A stretch of 16,385 nt of DNA from Oscillospiraceae bacterium (GTDB lineage Bacteria > Bacillota > Clostridia > Oscillospirales > Ruminococcaceae). The notes below the pieces were generated by a model, which saw nothing but the letters and a program-made list of their open reading frames with translations, was not told where the DNA came from and ran no database searches. Of this stretch, positions 1 through 6,901 are shown in pieces (positions within the stretch are counted from its first letter, which is position 1; each line of letters starts with the position of its first letter). The stretch spans positions 1 to 16,385 of the forward strand of contig JAFUWP010000229.1 in the NCBI GenBank assembly GCA_017483405.1, written 5' to 3'. The position numbers were made by a program, and so were the translations under genes.

Positions 1-380
1 GGCCGTGCGCCGAGGGGACAGCCGCCAGGCATCGCCGCCCATGCATTGCCGCATCTGCCGAGCAGTGCGCCGAGGAAGTAATAAGAGGCGCGCATTTTTT
101 TAGCTTCGTCCTAAGGGACGTAATAGTCCGAGACTTTGCTGCATGAAATCCAGTAAGTATCGCCCTTATCACCGATAGGCCGGACATCTGCGCCGAGGCC
201 TTTCAGGATTTTAAGGCAGATTTTGACATCACTGATGTCGGGAACATTTTCGATAATACAGGGGGCATCCAGCAGAAGGACTGCCGGCAGGATAGCGACT
301 GCGGAATTTTTCGCACCGCTGACCCAGATGTCACCCTTCAGCGGATTTCCGCCGTTGATAACAAATTTCTCCATCTCCAC
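1..380 (-). pseudogene. murA: murA (UDP-GlcNAc enolpyruvyl transferase), 5' part only, interrupted by an in-frame TAG
   Basis: MurA transfers enolpyruvate from PEP to UDP-GlcNAc, the first committed step of peptidoglycan synthesis, in the cytoplasm. The N-terminal frame reads MEKFVINGGNPLKG...SGAKNSAVAILPA, a typical MurA start. A TAG stop occurs at 113-111 after ...SDYYVP. The same frame then continues without any shift as DEAKKMRASYYFLGALL and reaches MPGGCPLGARP, the loop with the catalytic Cys, before the window ends. The stop sits where relatives usually have Tyr (P-Y-D/E), so one base change from TAT/TAC explains it. It could be a sequencing error, a true nonsense mutation or, less likely, a read-through codon. 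Start: GTG at 380 has AGGAGA 8 nt upstream and lies two codons before the family's usual Met (ATG at 374). An upstream in-frame ATG at 428 overlaps the preceding stop as ATGA. The C-terminal three quarters are outside the window. Confidence 0.85.
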
Positions 381-424
381 GTTATTCTCTCCTCTGATGA
401 CGAGTGTTTCTTTTTTTATAGCAC

Positions 425-1171
425 TCATGATTCCTGTTCATAATCCGCCGGATACCAGCGAATCTGACTGTTGTTGTAAGGTTCTGTTCTAACACTTTCC
501 AGATACACAGATTTTTTAGGCTTATCATTGGAATTGGTTTCGGCCTGTGAAATCTGAAAGACGATGTCAAGGCCGTCAATGACCTGTCCGAAAACGGTAT
601 AGCCACCGTCAAGGAAAGGCGTACCGCCGTACTGTGTATAGAGTTCTTTTGCCTGCTGTGTAAAATAAATCTGGTTTTGCTGGGTCAATTCTTCCAGAAA
701 GGCATTATCGACAGTCTGGCCTGTGACGATGTAGAACTGACTGCCGTCAGTTGCAGTCGAGCCTGCATTGGCATAAGCGAGCGCACCAGGCACATGGATA
801 AGCTGATTGGAAACGCCGCCGTCAAACTCACCGCCCCAGCAGGATTCGCCGCCTGTGCCGTCACCTTTCGGGTCACCGCCCTGAATCATGAAATTCTGGA
901 TGACGCGATGAAAGATAAGTTCGTCATAATAGCCCTGATTGGCAAGTGTGGTGAAATTTTCGCAGGCTTCTGGGAGAAGTTCGGGAAACAGGCGGATTCT
1001 GATTTCACCGTAGTCCTTGACTTTCATCACGATGATGTCATCGCCCTCGGCAGGGACAGTATAATTCAGCACGGGAAGTTCCTGTAACTGAACATGTTTT
1101 TTGCCGCAGCCGGTCAGCGCGGAAATGAGTACAAGTAAGCTGACAGCGGCAGCAAGGAATCTGAATTTCAT
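425..1171 (-). CDS. Cyclophilin-type peptidyl-prolyl isomerase lipoprotein
   Basis: Predicted extracytoplasmic peptidyl-prolyl cis-trans isomerase of the cyclophilin family, 248 aa, tethered to the outer face of the membrane. Residues 1-22 form a lipoprotein signal peptide: hydrophobic stretch, then lipobox LTGC with Cys22 as the acylated residue. The cyclophilin domain follows from about residue 44. It contains FHRVI at 87-91, whose Arg89 matches the catalytic Arg of human cyclophilin A, then FMIQGGDPKGDGTGG at 94-108 and GSQFYIVT at 143-150. All key active-site positions are present, so activity is likely. I chose ATG 1171 over an upstream ATG at 1273 because it gives the signal peptide directly and has GGAAAGAAG about 10 nt upstream; the longer start would cross the promoter. 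Its TGA overlaps an in-frame ATG of murA (ATGA), suggesting a two-gene operon. Client proteins cannot be told from sequence. Confidence 0.93.
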   Translation of the reverse strand: MKFRFLAAAVSLLVLISALTGCGKKHVQLQELPVLNYTVPAEGDDIIVMKVKDYGEIRIRLFPELLPEACENFTTLANQGYYDELIFHRVIQNFMIQGGDPKGDGTGGESCWGGEFDGGVSNQLIHVPGALAYANAGSTATDGSQFYIVTGQTVDNAFLEELTQQNQIYFTQQAKELYTQYGGTPFLDGGYTVFGQVIDGLDIVFQISQAETNSNDKPKKSVYLESVRTEPYNNSQIRWYPADYEQES

Positions 1172-1232
1172 GATAGCAATGCTTCTTTCCGGAAATGATA
1201 TTGATAGGGCGCACGAAACGCCGGATAAGAAT

Positions 1233-1261
1233 ATTATACAACATTCCAGAAAATTTGTAAA
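1233..1261 (-). promoter_or_regulatory. Sigma-A promoter of the cyclophilin-murA operon
   Basis: On the minus strand TTTACA (1261-1256) and TATAAT (1238-1233) are separated by exactly 17 nt. That is a perfect -10 and a 5/6 -35. Transcription would begin near 1226 and give a leader of about 55 nt before the ATG at 1171. Confidence 0.8.
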
Positions 1262-1281
1262 GTGAAAATACAAATTTCCTG
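1247..1281. promoter_or_regulatory. 13-bp inverted repeat overlapping the -35 of the cyclophilin-murA promoter
   Basis: CAGAAAATTTGTA at 1247-1259 and TACAAATTTCCTG at 1269-1281 are inverted copies matching at 12 of 13 positions, with a 9-nt centre. The left arm overlaps the -35 hexamer at 1256-1261. Its placement suits a repressor operator. It could also be a weak hairpin at the end of the upstream transcript, but no T-run follows it. The binding protein is unknown. Confidence 0.45.
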
Positions 1282-1355
1282 TAAGTATTTAGGAATTTTA
1301 ATAATAATCAGTGCCGGCGAAATGAAATACTTGTGAAAAAGTACATGTATGGGGA

Positions 1356-2216
1356 TTAGTCTGTGACCGGCAGGGAAGTGAGTTCATTCAGGACAGCATC
1401 TTCCTGCGAATAGGAAGAAATTGTGACGGATAAGATTTTGATTTCTTCCAGAGGGGGTGTATAGCCTTGCTGGTTAGCATCTTCTGCGAGCGGAAGGGAA
1501 GTGATTTGCGAAATCACATCCAGACCGGAGTAAGCCTGTCCGAACACGGTAATCTGCTGAGAGAAGTTAGGGACACCGCCGAGGTTCAGGAAGGTATCGG
1601 CAAGGAGTTCACTGCCGGAGGCTTCACGGAACTGCGTGACAAATTCTTCGTCAGAGAAATCGACAGAATTCAGGAGCATGAACCGGCTGCCTGTATAGTA
1701 TGTTTCGTTTTTAAAGAGGCGTTTGGAAAAGCTGGTATCTGTAGAAGTGGTCAGCGCACAGAGCGCACCGCGGAACGGCCAGAGATTCTGATGCAGTTCC
1801 TGCGGAACTTTTTCCTGATTCTCAAAAACGGGAGGTGTTTTGAGTGTTCCGGAGGAATCAGCACTTCCGGCGGCGAAGTAGACATTATTTTTCGCTTCAA
1901 AGATGCAGGTATCATTATACCAGCCTTTTTCGGCGAGGGAGATGAACTGCGAAACAGTATTCGGAGCGTACTCCGGATAGAGCACAGCACGGATTTCGCC
2001 GAGGGAAGTTTCAATGACGGCAGTGGGTGCGCCGTCAGGGATGTCCTGAATCTGGACTAATTCGAGGGTATCGGGGTCAATATAGTGATAGCCCTGCTGA
2101 GAAATCATGACAATGACATAGAACGCGATAAAGCTGAGGAGCGCGGCGGCGAGCAGGAAAATGCCCATAGTAGAGAGGGCTTTTCGTTTTTTGTCAGGTT
2201 GAGAATATCTTGCCAT
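1356..2216 (-). CDS. Membrane-anchored cyclophilin-fold protein with a degenerate active site
   Basis: A 286-aa protein with a short basic cytoplasmic tail (KKRK at 9-12), one membrane segment at about residues 17-39 and an extracytoplasmic cyclophilin-like domain from about 64. The fold is recognisable from PTAVIETSLGEIRAVLYPEY, GSRFMLLNS at 176-184 and VFGQAYSGLDVISQI near 224-238, which parallel the lipoprotein at 425-1171. The catalytic segment does not: FHRVIxxFMIQGGD is replaced by IFEAKNNVYFAAGSAD at 105-120. The Arg equivalent to cyclophilin A Arg55 and the Gln of MIQGG are therefore gone. I infer loss of isomerase activity and perhaps a retained binding or scaffold role. The start lies 5 nt after the cysS stop and lacks a clear Shine-Dalgarno site, so translation is probably coupled to cysS. 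No other family fits better. Confidence 0.85.
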   Translation of the reverse strand: MARYSQPDKKRKALSTMGIFLLAAALLSFIAFYVIVMISQQGYHYIDPDTLELVQIQDIPDGAPTAVIETSLGEIRAVLYPEYAPNTVSQFISLAEKGWYNDTCIFEAKNNVYFAAGSADSSGTLKTPPVFENQEKVPQELHQNLWPFRGALCALTTSTDTSFSKRLFKNETYYTGSRFMLLNSVDFSDEEFVTQFREASGSELLADTFLNLGGVPNFSQQITVFGQAYSGLDVISQITSLPLAEDANQQGYTPPLEEIKILSVTISSYSQEDAVLNELTSLPVTD

Positions 2217-2221
2217 AGTGA

Positions 2222-3616
2222 TTATAGTTTAGAGATTTCGACACCCTGACGGGTTTCCTTGACTGCATAGCCGAGTTTTTTGATTTCCTCGCGGAGTCTG
2301 TCCGCTTCGGTGAAATTTTTAGCTTTTCTGGCTTCGGCTCTCTGATTGACTAAATCGAGAACTTCCTGCGGAATGGCTTGTTCCTTGCGTTCGTAGAGCA
2401 GGCCGAGCACGGAGATTAATTCTTCAAAGAGGTCAGAACCTTTCTGGAGCTGTTCTCTGGAAGTATGGGAATCAGAAGACATGATATTCAGTTCACGGAC
2501 GAGTTCAAAAACAGCTGTAAGAGCATCAGCAGTATTGAGGTCATCGGAAAGGGAATTAATAAAATCAGATTTTGCCTTTGCGAAAGCGGCTTCAGCCTGT
2601 TCGGAGACAACACCGGATGGCGCATTTTTGAGGGCATTTCTGAGGGTTTCTCTGCACTGATACAATCTGTCGAGAGATGCTTTGCAGGCGTTGAGAAGTT
2701 CGACAGTATAATTCATAGGGGCACGATACTGCGCCTGAATCATCAAATAGCGGATAACTTCATAGCCATAAGTTTCAGCAACATCTTTGGTTAAGAAGAA
2801 ATTGCCTTCTGATTTGGACATTTTGCGATGGTCGACATTGATGTGACCGTTATGCATCCAGTAATTAGCGAAGGGCGCATCGTTAGCGGCCTCTGACTGG
2901 GCGATTTCATTTTCATGATGGGGGAAAATTAAATCATGACCGCCTGCATGAAGGTCGATAGTATCACCGAGGCAATATTTCGCCATGCAGGAGCATTCAA
3001 TATGCCATCCTGGGCGGCCTGTCCCCCACGGGGAATCCCAGTGCTGTTCGGAAGGGTCGCAGCCTTTCCAGAGGGCGAAATCGAGAGGGTCTTGTTTGAT
3101 TTCGTTGATTTCGACTCTTGCGCCGGCATTGAGGTCATCGAGGGACTGATTGGAGAGTTTGCCGTAAGAGATAAATTTTCTGGTTTTGTAGTAGACATCA
3201 TTACCGGCCTGATAAGCATATCCCTTGTCGATGAGCATCTGAATGAAATCAATAATTTTTGGCATAAATTCAGAAACTCTGGGATGAACAGTAGCAGGGC
3301 GGACGTTAAGGCCTTCGGCATCGTTGCAGTAAGCGGCGATATATTTTTCAGCGCAGGCTTCAGGGGAGATGCCTTCTGCGCCGGCCTGACGGATGATTTT
3401 ATCATTTACGTCAGTATAATTCTGCACAAAGGTGACTTCATAGCCCATATATTCTAGAAATCTGCGGAACACATCGAAGACACAGACGGGTCTTGCATTG
3501 CCGATATGGATATAGTTATACACGGTAGGGCCACAGACATACATACGAACCTTATTAGGTTCAATTGTTTTGAGTTCTTCTTTTTTGTTTGTGAGGGTAT
3601 TGAATACCTGAATCAT
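2222..3616 (-). CDS. cysS: Cysteinyl-tRNA synthetase
   Basis: Charges tRNA-Cys with cysteine in the cytoplasm; class I aminoacyl-tRNA synthetase, 464 aa, normal for the family. The HIGH motif is HIGN at 37-40 and the KMSKS loop is KMSKS at 265-269. Zinc-site residues are visible: Cys28 in YVCGPTVY, Cys208 in WHIECS and the FPHHENE segment at 231-237. The C-terminal DALR-type helical region and the ARKAKNFTEADRLREEIKK end are complete. I chose ATG 3616 because AGGAGG lies 9 nt upstream; an in-frame ATG at 3658 falls inside the leader hairpin and adds residues atypical for the family. It has its own promoter and is followed 5 nt later by the degenerate cyclophilin gene. No T-box leader fits in the short 5' region. 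Confidence 0.98.
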   Translation of the reverse strand: MIQVFNTLTNKKEELKTIEPNKVRMYVCGPTVYNYIHIGNARPVCVFDVFRRFLEYMGYEVTFVQNYTDVNDKIIRQAGAEGISPEACAEKYIAAYCNDAEGLNVRPATVHPRVSEFMPKIIDFIQMLIDKGYAYQAGNDVYYKTRKFISYGKLSNQSLDDLNAGARVEINEIKQDPLDFALWKGCDPSEQHWDSPWGTGRPGWHIECSCMAKYCLGDTIDLHAGGHDLIFPHHENEIAQSEAANDAPFANYWMHNGHINVDHRKMSKSEGNFFLTKDVAETYGYEVIRYLMIQAQYRAPMNYTVELLNACKASLDRLYQCRETLRNALKNAPSGVVSEQAEAAFAKAKSDFINSLSDDLNTADALTAVFELVRELNIMSSDSHTSREQLQKGSDLFEELISVLGLLYERKEQAIPQEVLDLVNQRAEARKAKNFTEADRLREEIKKLGYAVKETRQGVEISKL

Positions 3617-3645
3617 AAAAACCTGCCTCCTGAGAAAGAAAATAA

Positions 3646-3670
3646 ATCTCCCCTGCATGTGAGGGGAGAT
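3646..3670 (-). terminator. Terminator-like hairpin in the cysS leader
   Basis: A perfect 9-bp stem, ATCTCCCCT (3646-3654) with AGGGGAGAT (3662-3670), encloses a 7-nt loop. On the minus strand it is followed by TTTATTTTCTTT. It is well placed to end the DUF2975-XRE transcript. It also lies only about 5 nt after the predicted cysS transcription start, so it would cap the cysS mRNA. Confidence 0.65.
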
Positions 3671-3681
3671 GCATTAATAAT

Positions 3682-3710
3682 ATTATATCTAAAAAGCAGA
3701 AAAATGTCAA
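3682..3710 (-). promoter_or_regulatory. Consensus sigma-A promoter of cysS
   Basis: On the minus strand TTGACA (3710-3705), a 17-nt spacer and TATAAT (3687-3682) form a perfect consensus promoter. The predicted start is near 3675. The -35 begins only about 10 nt beyond the XRE gene's stop codon. Confidence 0.88.
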
Positions 3711-3720
3711 GAGGGGAAAT

Positions 3721-3936
3721 TCATGTTTCTGCATCATCGTCAATAAATTCGAGGATGTCACCTGGCTGACAGCGGAGAGCCTTGCAGATAGCATTGAGGG
3801 TCGAAAAGCGGACAGCACTGACTTTTCCGGTTTTGAGTTTGGAGAGATTGACATTGGAAACGCCGACTTTATCGCTTAATTCATTGAGGCTGATTTTTCT
3901 GTCCGCCATGACGCGGTCAAGTCTTAGAATAATCAT
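3721..3936 (-). CDS. Small XRE/Cro-family transcriptional regulator (YozG-like)
   Basis: A 71-aa single-domain helix-turn-helix protein that should bind DNA as a dimer. The HTH_XRE pattern is clear: LNELSDKVGVSNVNLSKLKTG at about 18-38, then AVRFSTLNAICKALRCQPGDILEF and an acidic tail. Residues before the domain (MIILRLDRVMADRKIS) match the YozG-type subgroup that is usually paired with DUF2975 membrane proteins. Start: ATG 3936 has AGGAGG 7 nt upstream; the in-frame ATG at 4008 lies inside the preceding gene. It follows the DUF2975 gene by 19 nt, so the two form an operon. I infer that it autoregulates that operon through the palindromes at 4747-4765 and 4833-4851. No effector domain is present. 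Confidence 0.93.
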   Translation of the reverse strand: MIILRLDRVMADRKISLNELSDKVGVSNVNLSKLKTGKVSAVRFSTLNAICKALRCQPGDILEFIDDDAET

Positions 3937-3955
3937 GATTTTTTCCTCCTGTAGA

Positions 3956-4645
3956 TTATAATAATTCGTCAGATTCTTTCTGTAATTCTGCGCCGTAAGC
4001 GAAGACATTCACAAGCATGATGATGACAAGCACAAACATGCACATTGCAAAGACAGAGCCGTCAGCGATACCGCCGAGCACGGCAAACGGAATGAGAGAA
4101 TAACCGAATTTTTTGATATTGGTGATAATTTCTTCTGTAAAGGGAGTTTCACAGATTTCGATAGATTTGGAGAGCTTGCAGGCAAAGAACAGGAATATCG
4201 CAGAAGTAACGGACAGCAGTAAACCGGAAACGATTTCAATTGCGAGTTCATTTTTGATATTCTGTGTATTGATTTCAGAGAGGTCAGAAGTCAGATGATA
4301 AGTGCCGGTATTTTCATTCACATCGACTTCATCCACTTTGAATGTGAGAACATCCTCAAAAATAACGCTGTCATCTTCCAGATTGATTTTAAGCTCATCA
4401 TCATTGGAAACCATACCTAAGCCGCCGGCATCAGTCAGAAAGCCGTTTTTCAGCTGAACGGTAACAGAAGCATCTGCATTTCCGCTGAAAGTGATGAAAT
4501 CCTGCGGAAGGGAAAGAACGCCGATTGTACCGATGAGGGCGAGCACCGCGCCGATGATGCTGAGAATCATGCCGATTTTGGTAATGATACGGCAGGCACG
4601 GCCGAACTTATTGATTCTTTCTACGTTAGCATTTGTGTTGTTCAT
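3956..4645 (-). CDS. DUF2975 family membrane protein
   Basis: A 229-aa integral membrane protein. Hydrophobic segments lie at about 23-46, 134-156, 181-196 and 198-218. The loop at about 50-130 is unusually long and acidic (NDDELKINLEDDS, FKVDEVDVNEN) and probably faces outward. Family-like features are CETPFTEEIITNIKKFGY at 165-182 before the third segment and the C-terminal YGAELQKESDELL at 217-229. The biochemical function of DUF2975 proteins is not established. They are commonly encoded beside a small XRE regulator, as here, which suggests a regulated envelope or stress function. ATG 4645 has GGAGG 7 nt upstream and a perfect sigma-A promoter about 60 nt further up. It is separated from the upstream two-component operon by a terminator. 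Confidence 0.88.
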   Translation of the reverse strand: MNNTNANVERINKFGRACRIITKIGMILSIIGAVLALIGTIGVLSLPQDFITFSGNADASVTVQLKNGFLTDAGGLGMVSNDDELKINLEDDSVIFEDVLTFKVDEVDVNENTGTYHLTSDLSEINTQNIKNELAIEIVSGLLLSVTSAIFLFFACKLSKSIEICETPFTEEIITNIKKFGYSLIPFAVLGGIADGSVFAMCMFVLVIIMLVNVFAYGAELQKESDELL

Positions 4646-4711
4646 AATAAAACCTCCATAAAATAAAGCTCGAAATTTTGGATTCGGGAGCAGTTCCCTT
4701 GTGATGGTTTT

Positions 4712-4740
4712 ATTATAGCACGGGGATTAATATTTGTCAA
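4712..4740 (-). promoter_or_regulatory. Consensus sigma-A promoter of the DUF2975-XRE operon
   Basis: On the minus strand TTGACA (4740-4735), a 17-nt spacer and TATAAT (4717-4712) form a perfect consensus. The predicted start is near 4705, giving a leader of about 60 nt. A promoter this strong implies a repressor, and an operator-like palindrome ends 6 bp upstream of the -35. Confidence 0.88.
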
Positions 4741-4746
4741 TAGATT

Positions 4747-4765
4747 TTTAATGATAATCGTTAAA
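4747..4765. promoter_or_regulatory. Operator-like palindrome A upstream of the DUF2975 promoter
   Basis: TTTAATGATAATCGTTAAA is a 19-bp palindrome: the half-sites TTTAATGAT and TTTAACGAT agree at 8 of 9 positions around a central A. It sits just upstream of the -35. It is a candidate binding site for the XRE regulator encoded in the same operon. Confidence 0.5.
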
Positions 4766-4780
4766 AAATATATGTTTGCA

Positions 4781-4810
4781 TAAAAAATCCGGAAGTTTTT
4801 TCTTCCGGAT
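4781..4810 (-). terminator. Intrinsic terminator of the gyrA-to-kinase operon
   Basis: A perfect 9-bp stem, ATCCGGAAG (4787-4795) with CTTCCGGAT (4802-4810), has a 6-nt loop. On the minus strand it is followed directly by six T residues (4787-4782, the first also closing the stem). It lies about 50 nt beyond the kinase stop codon. Confidence 0.85.
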
Positions 4811-4832
4811 AGTGGAATTTTAACAATAAAAA

Positions 4833-4851
4833 TTTAATGTTTATCGTTAAA
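4833..4851. promoter_or_regulatory. Operator-like palindrome B, second copy of the DUF2975 upstream motif
   Basis: TTTAATGTTTATCGTTAAA repeats palindrome A with two differences and keeps the ATCGTTAAA half-site exactly. Its centre is 86 bp from that of copy A, with the terminator between them. It lies immediately downstream of the kinase gene, so it could serve as a distal operator for DNA looping. Confidence 0.4.
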
Positions 4852-4860
4852 TAATTAATG

Positions 4861-6210
4861 TTAAGCCGGAAAGCATAACCGGATGCAAGTGCCTTTGCCT
4901 TCTTCGCTGTCGAGTTCAATTCTGGCATGATGGAGTGCCATACCGTGCTTGACGATGGAAAGGCCTAATCCTGTACCGCCGACTTCTTTGGAATGGCTTT
5001 TGTTAACGCGGTAGAAGCGTTCAAAGATGCGTTCTTTATCTTCTTCGGGGATGCCGATGCCGTTGTCTTCGATTCTCAGGACGGCAATATTTTCGGAGCG
5101 GTAGAGTGTGACCCGAACGAAACCGCCGTCACGGTTATACTTGATAGCATTATCACAGATATTATAGATAATTTCTTCGAGGATATGGGGCATCCCGATG
5201 ATGTGGACAGATTCGCCCTGACAGGTAACGGAAATATGATGTTTTTCAGCATTGAGGGCAAGACGTTCGCAGACGCTCTTAGAGAGTTCAAGCAGATTGA
5301 TAGATGCTCTGTCTTCATACATTTCAGTAACACCGTCTTCGAGTCTGGAGAGTTTGAGAATATCATTGACGAGGGTCATAAGACGCTGGGCTTCCTTGTA
5401 GATATTATCAGCAAAATGGGAAATATCTTTTTCCTGAACGTAACCATCCCGAAGGATTTCGGCGAAACCGGAAATGGAAGTAAGCGGTGTTTTGAGTTCA
5501 TGGGAGACATTGGCAGTAAATTCGCGCCGGATGGCATCCTGTTTTTTATGTTCTTCCTGAAGTTGCTGAATCTGATGCTGAATCTGCTGATTCTGAGCGA
5601 TAAGTCTCCGGATGAAAGGTTTCATTTCGTCATAGATATTTCTGTCATCGGGATTTTCTGGGTCGAGCTGATTGATAGGCTTCATGATTTTTTTGGAGCT
5701 TTCGGATGCGAGCACAACAGAGAGCAGGCTCATCAGCAGGACGATAAAAATCACGGGAGAGAGCATCGAGACGATTAACCGGAAGACAGTATCCTGATTC
5801 ATAGAAACGCGGATGACCTGATAATTATCGAGTCTGACGGCATAATTGACCGTTTTTTTCAGAATAGAATCAGAATAGCGTTCACTTTCACCTTCGCCGT
5901 ACTGAATAGCCTCCTGAAATTCTTCACGCTGGGAATGGTTTTCCATTTTGTCAGGATTCAGCTTGCTGTCAAAAAGAACCGTGCCGTCATAGTCGATGAG
6001 CGTGATTCTAGCTGTACCACTTTGGACAGAACAGAGAAATTCCCAGCCGTACTCATTGACGGCAGAGGAGAGAAGAATCGCTCTGTCATGCAGTTCAGCA
6101 ACATTTCTCTGCATGAGATAAGTATTCATGACATAGAGAATCAGGCTGAAAGTCATAAGAAAGACAGTAATGCAGGCAAGAAAGATTCTTTTAGTAAGTT
6201 CATTCCGCAT
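4861..6210 (-). CDS. PhoR-like sensor histidine kinase
   Basis: A 449-aa membrane sensor kinase. Membrane segments at about 8-31 and 145-168 flank an extracytoplasmic sensor region of about 110 residues. The H-box is NVSHELKTPLTSISG with phospho-accepting His237. The ATPase domain has an N-box (IYNICDNAIKYN at 348-359), G1 (DNGIGIP at 382-388), F-box (ERFYRV at 397-402) and G2 (GGTGLGLS at 411-418). Between the second membrane segment and His237 there is no textbook HAMP; instead a KPINQLDPENP segment and a Gln-rich helix occur, as in many clostridial PhoR-type kinases. ATG 6210 lies 11 nt inside the regulator gene with GGGAG 9 nt upstream, so the two are translationally coupled. The phosphate-sensing role of classical PhoR is not shown by the sequence; the signal is unknown. 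Confidence 0.95.
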   Translation of the reverse strand: MRNELTKRIFLACITVFLMTFSLILYVMNTYLMQRNVAELHDRAILLSSAVNEYGWEFLCSVQSGTARITLIDYDGTVLFDSKLNPDKMENHSQREEFQEAIQYGEGESERYSDSILKKTVNYAVRLDNYQVIRVSMNQDTVFRLIVSMLSPVIFIVLLMSLLSVVLASESSKKIMKPINQLDPENPDDRNIYDEMKPFIRRLIAQNQQIQHQIQQLQEEHKKQDAIRREFTANVSHELKTPLTSISGFAEILRDGYVQEKDISHFADNIYKEAQRLMTLVNDILKLSRLEDGVTEMYEDRASINLLELSKSVCERLALNAEKHHISVTCQGESVHIIGMPHILEEIIYNICDNAIKYNRDGGFVRVTLYRSENIAVLRIEDNGIGIPEEDKERIFERFYRVNKSHSKEVGGTGLGLSIVKHGMALHHARIELDSEEGKGTCIRLCFPA

Positions 6211-6901
6211 TCAGGGTATCTCCCGAAGATTCTTCAATTTTGTAGCCGATACCACGGATAGTTTTGATATAATTGCCGGCTTCGCCTAATTTCTGACGCA
6301 GGGTGCGGATATGAACATCAACAGTACGATTTTCGCCGTCAAAACTATAGCCCCAGACACTGTTGAGAAACTGCTCTCTTGTAAGGACGATGTCTTTATT
6401 TTTGAGCAGAAGGCAGAGCATCTCGAATTCCTTGAATGTCAGGAGGATGTCAGCACCATTGACCTGAACGATATGTTTTTCAGGGCTGACATAGAGAGCA
6501 CCGAGCTGATAGGCCTGTACTTCGGGGGCAGAAGATTTCTGAGCGCGCCGAAGGAGTGCGCGGACTCTGGCGATTAGCTCCATCATGCCGAAAGGTTTCG
6601 GGAGGTAATCATCTGCGCCGGCATCGAGTCCGATAACTTTTTCATATTCGCTGGATTTAGCAGTCAGCATCATGACGGGGATATTCTGAGTTTCGGGTCT
6701 GGTGCGGAGTTTCCGGAGGATGGAAAGACCATCTTCTTCGGGTAGCATAATATCCAGAAGGATGAGTTCAGGGAGTTGTTTATCGAGAGCAGTCCAGAAA
6801 AGCGAAGGCTTGCCGAAGCCATCGGCAGGCATACCGGCACTGCTGAGGGTATAAGTCACAAGTTCGCGGATGCTGTTATCATCTTCAACAAAATAAATCA
6901 T
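6200..6901 (-). CDS. OmpR/PhoB-type response regulator
   Basis: A 233-aa two-domain regulator, partner of the overlapping kinase. The receiver domain (1 to about 115) has acidic pocket residues Asp7/Asp8 in FVEDD, phospho-acceptor Asp50 in LLDIMLP, Thr80 in MLTAK and Lys102 in PKPF. The C-terminal winged-helix domain shows LLTFKEFEMLCLLLKNKDIV, SVWGYSFDGENRTVDVHIR and the end IRGIGYKIE, as in PhoB/OmpR. I chose ATG 6901 (MIYFVEDD) because AGGAG lies 7 nt upstream and it begins at the first receiver strand; an ATG at 6979 adds residues encoded inside cca. The start overlaps the end of cca by 17 nt, so the regulator is cotranscribed with cca and upstream genes. Target genes cannot be deduced here. 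Confidence 0.96.
   Translation of the reverse strand: MIYFVEDDNSIRELVTYTLSSAGMPADGFGKPSLFWTALDKQLPELILLDIMLPEEDGLSILRKLRTRPETQNIPVMMLTAKSSEYEKVIGLDAGADDYLPKPFGMMELIARVRALLRRAQKSSAPEVQAYQLGALYVSPEKHIVQVNGADILLTFKEFEMLCLLLKNKDIVLTREQFLNSVWGYSFDGENRTVDVHIRTLRQKLGEAGNYIKTIRGIGYKIEESSGDTLNAE

Noticed and set aside
111..113. Reassignment of TAG as a sense codon
   Set aside because: Roughly 5000 codons of the other genes contain no in-frame TAG, so general reassignment is not supported; an error or point mutation is simpler.
1326..1352. Terminator after the degenerate cyclophilin gene
   Set aside because: ATACATGT and ACAAGTAT can pair with one mismatch on the minus strand, but the stem is AT-rich and lacks a clear U-tract.
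1467..2060. Long plus-strand frame opposite the degenerate cyclophilin gene
   Set aside because: It mirrors a gene with clear homology on the minus strand; no ribosome site or recognisable domain. The same applies to plus-strand frames at 4993-5778, 9079-9888, 11647-12198 and 12496-13419, which arise from codon bias of the genes opposite.
3617..3720. T-box riboswitch for cysS
   Set aside because: The leader from the predicted start near 3675 is only about 60 nt and shows one hairpin; there is no room for a specifier stem and no T-box sequence.
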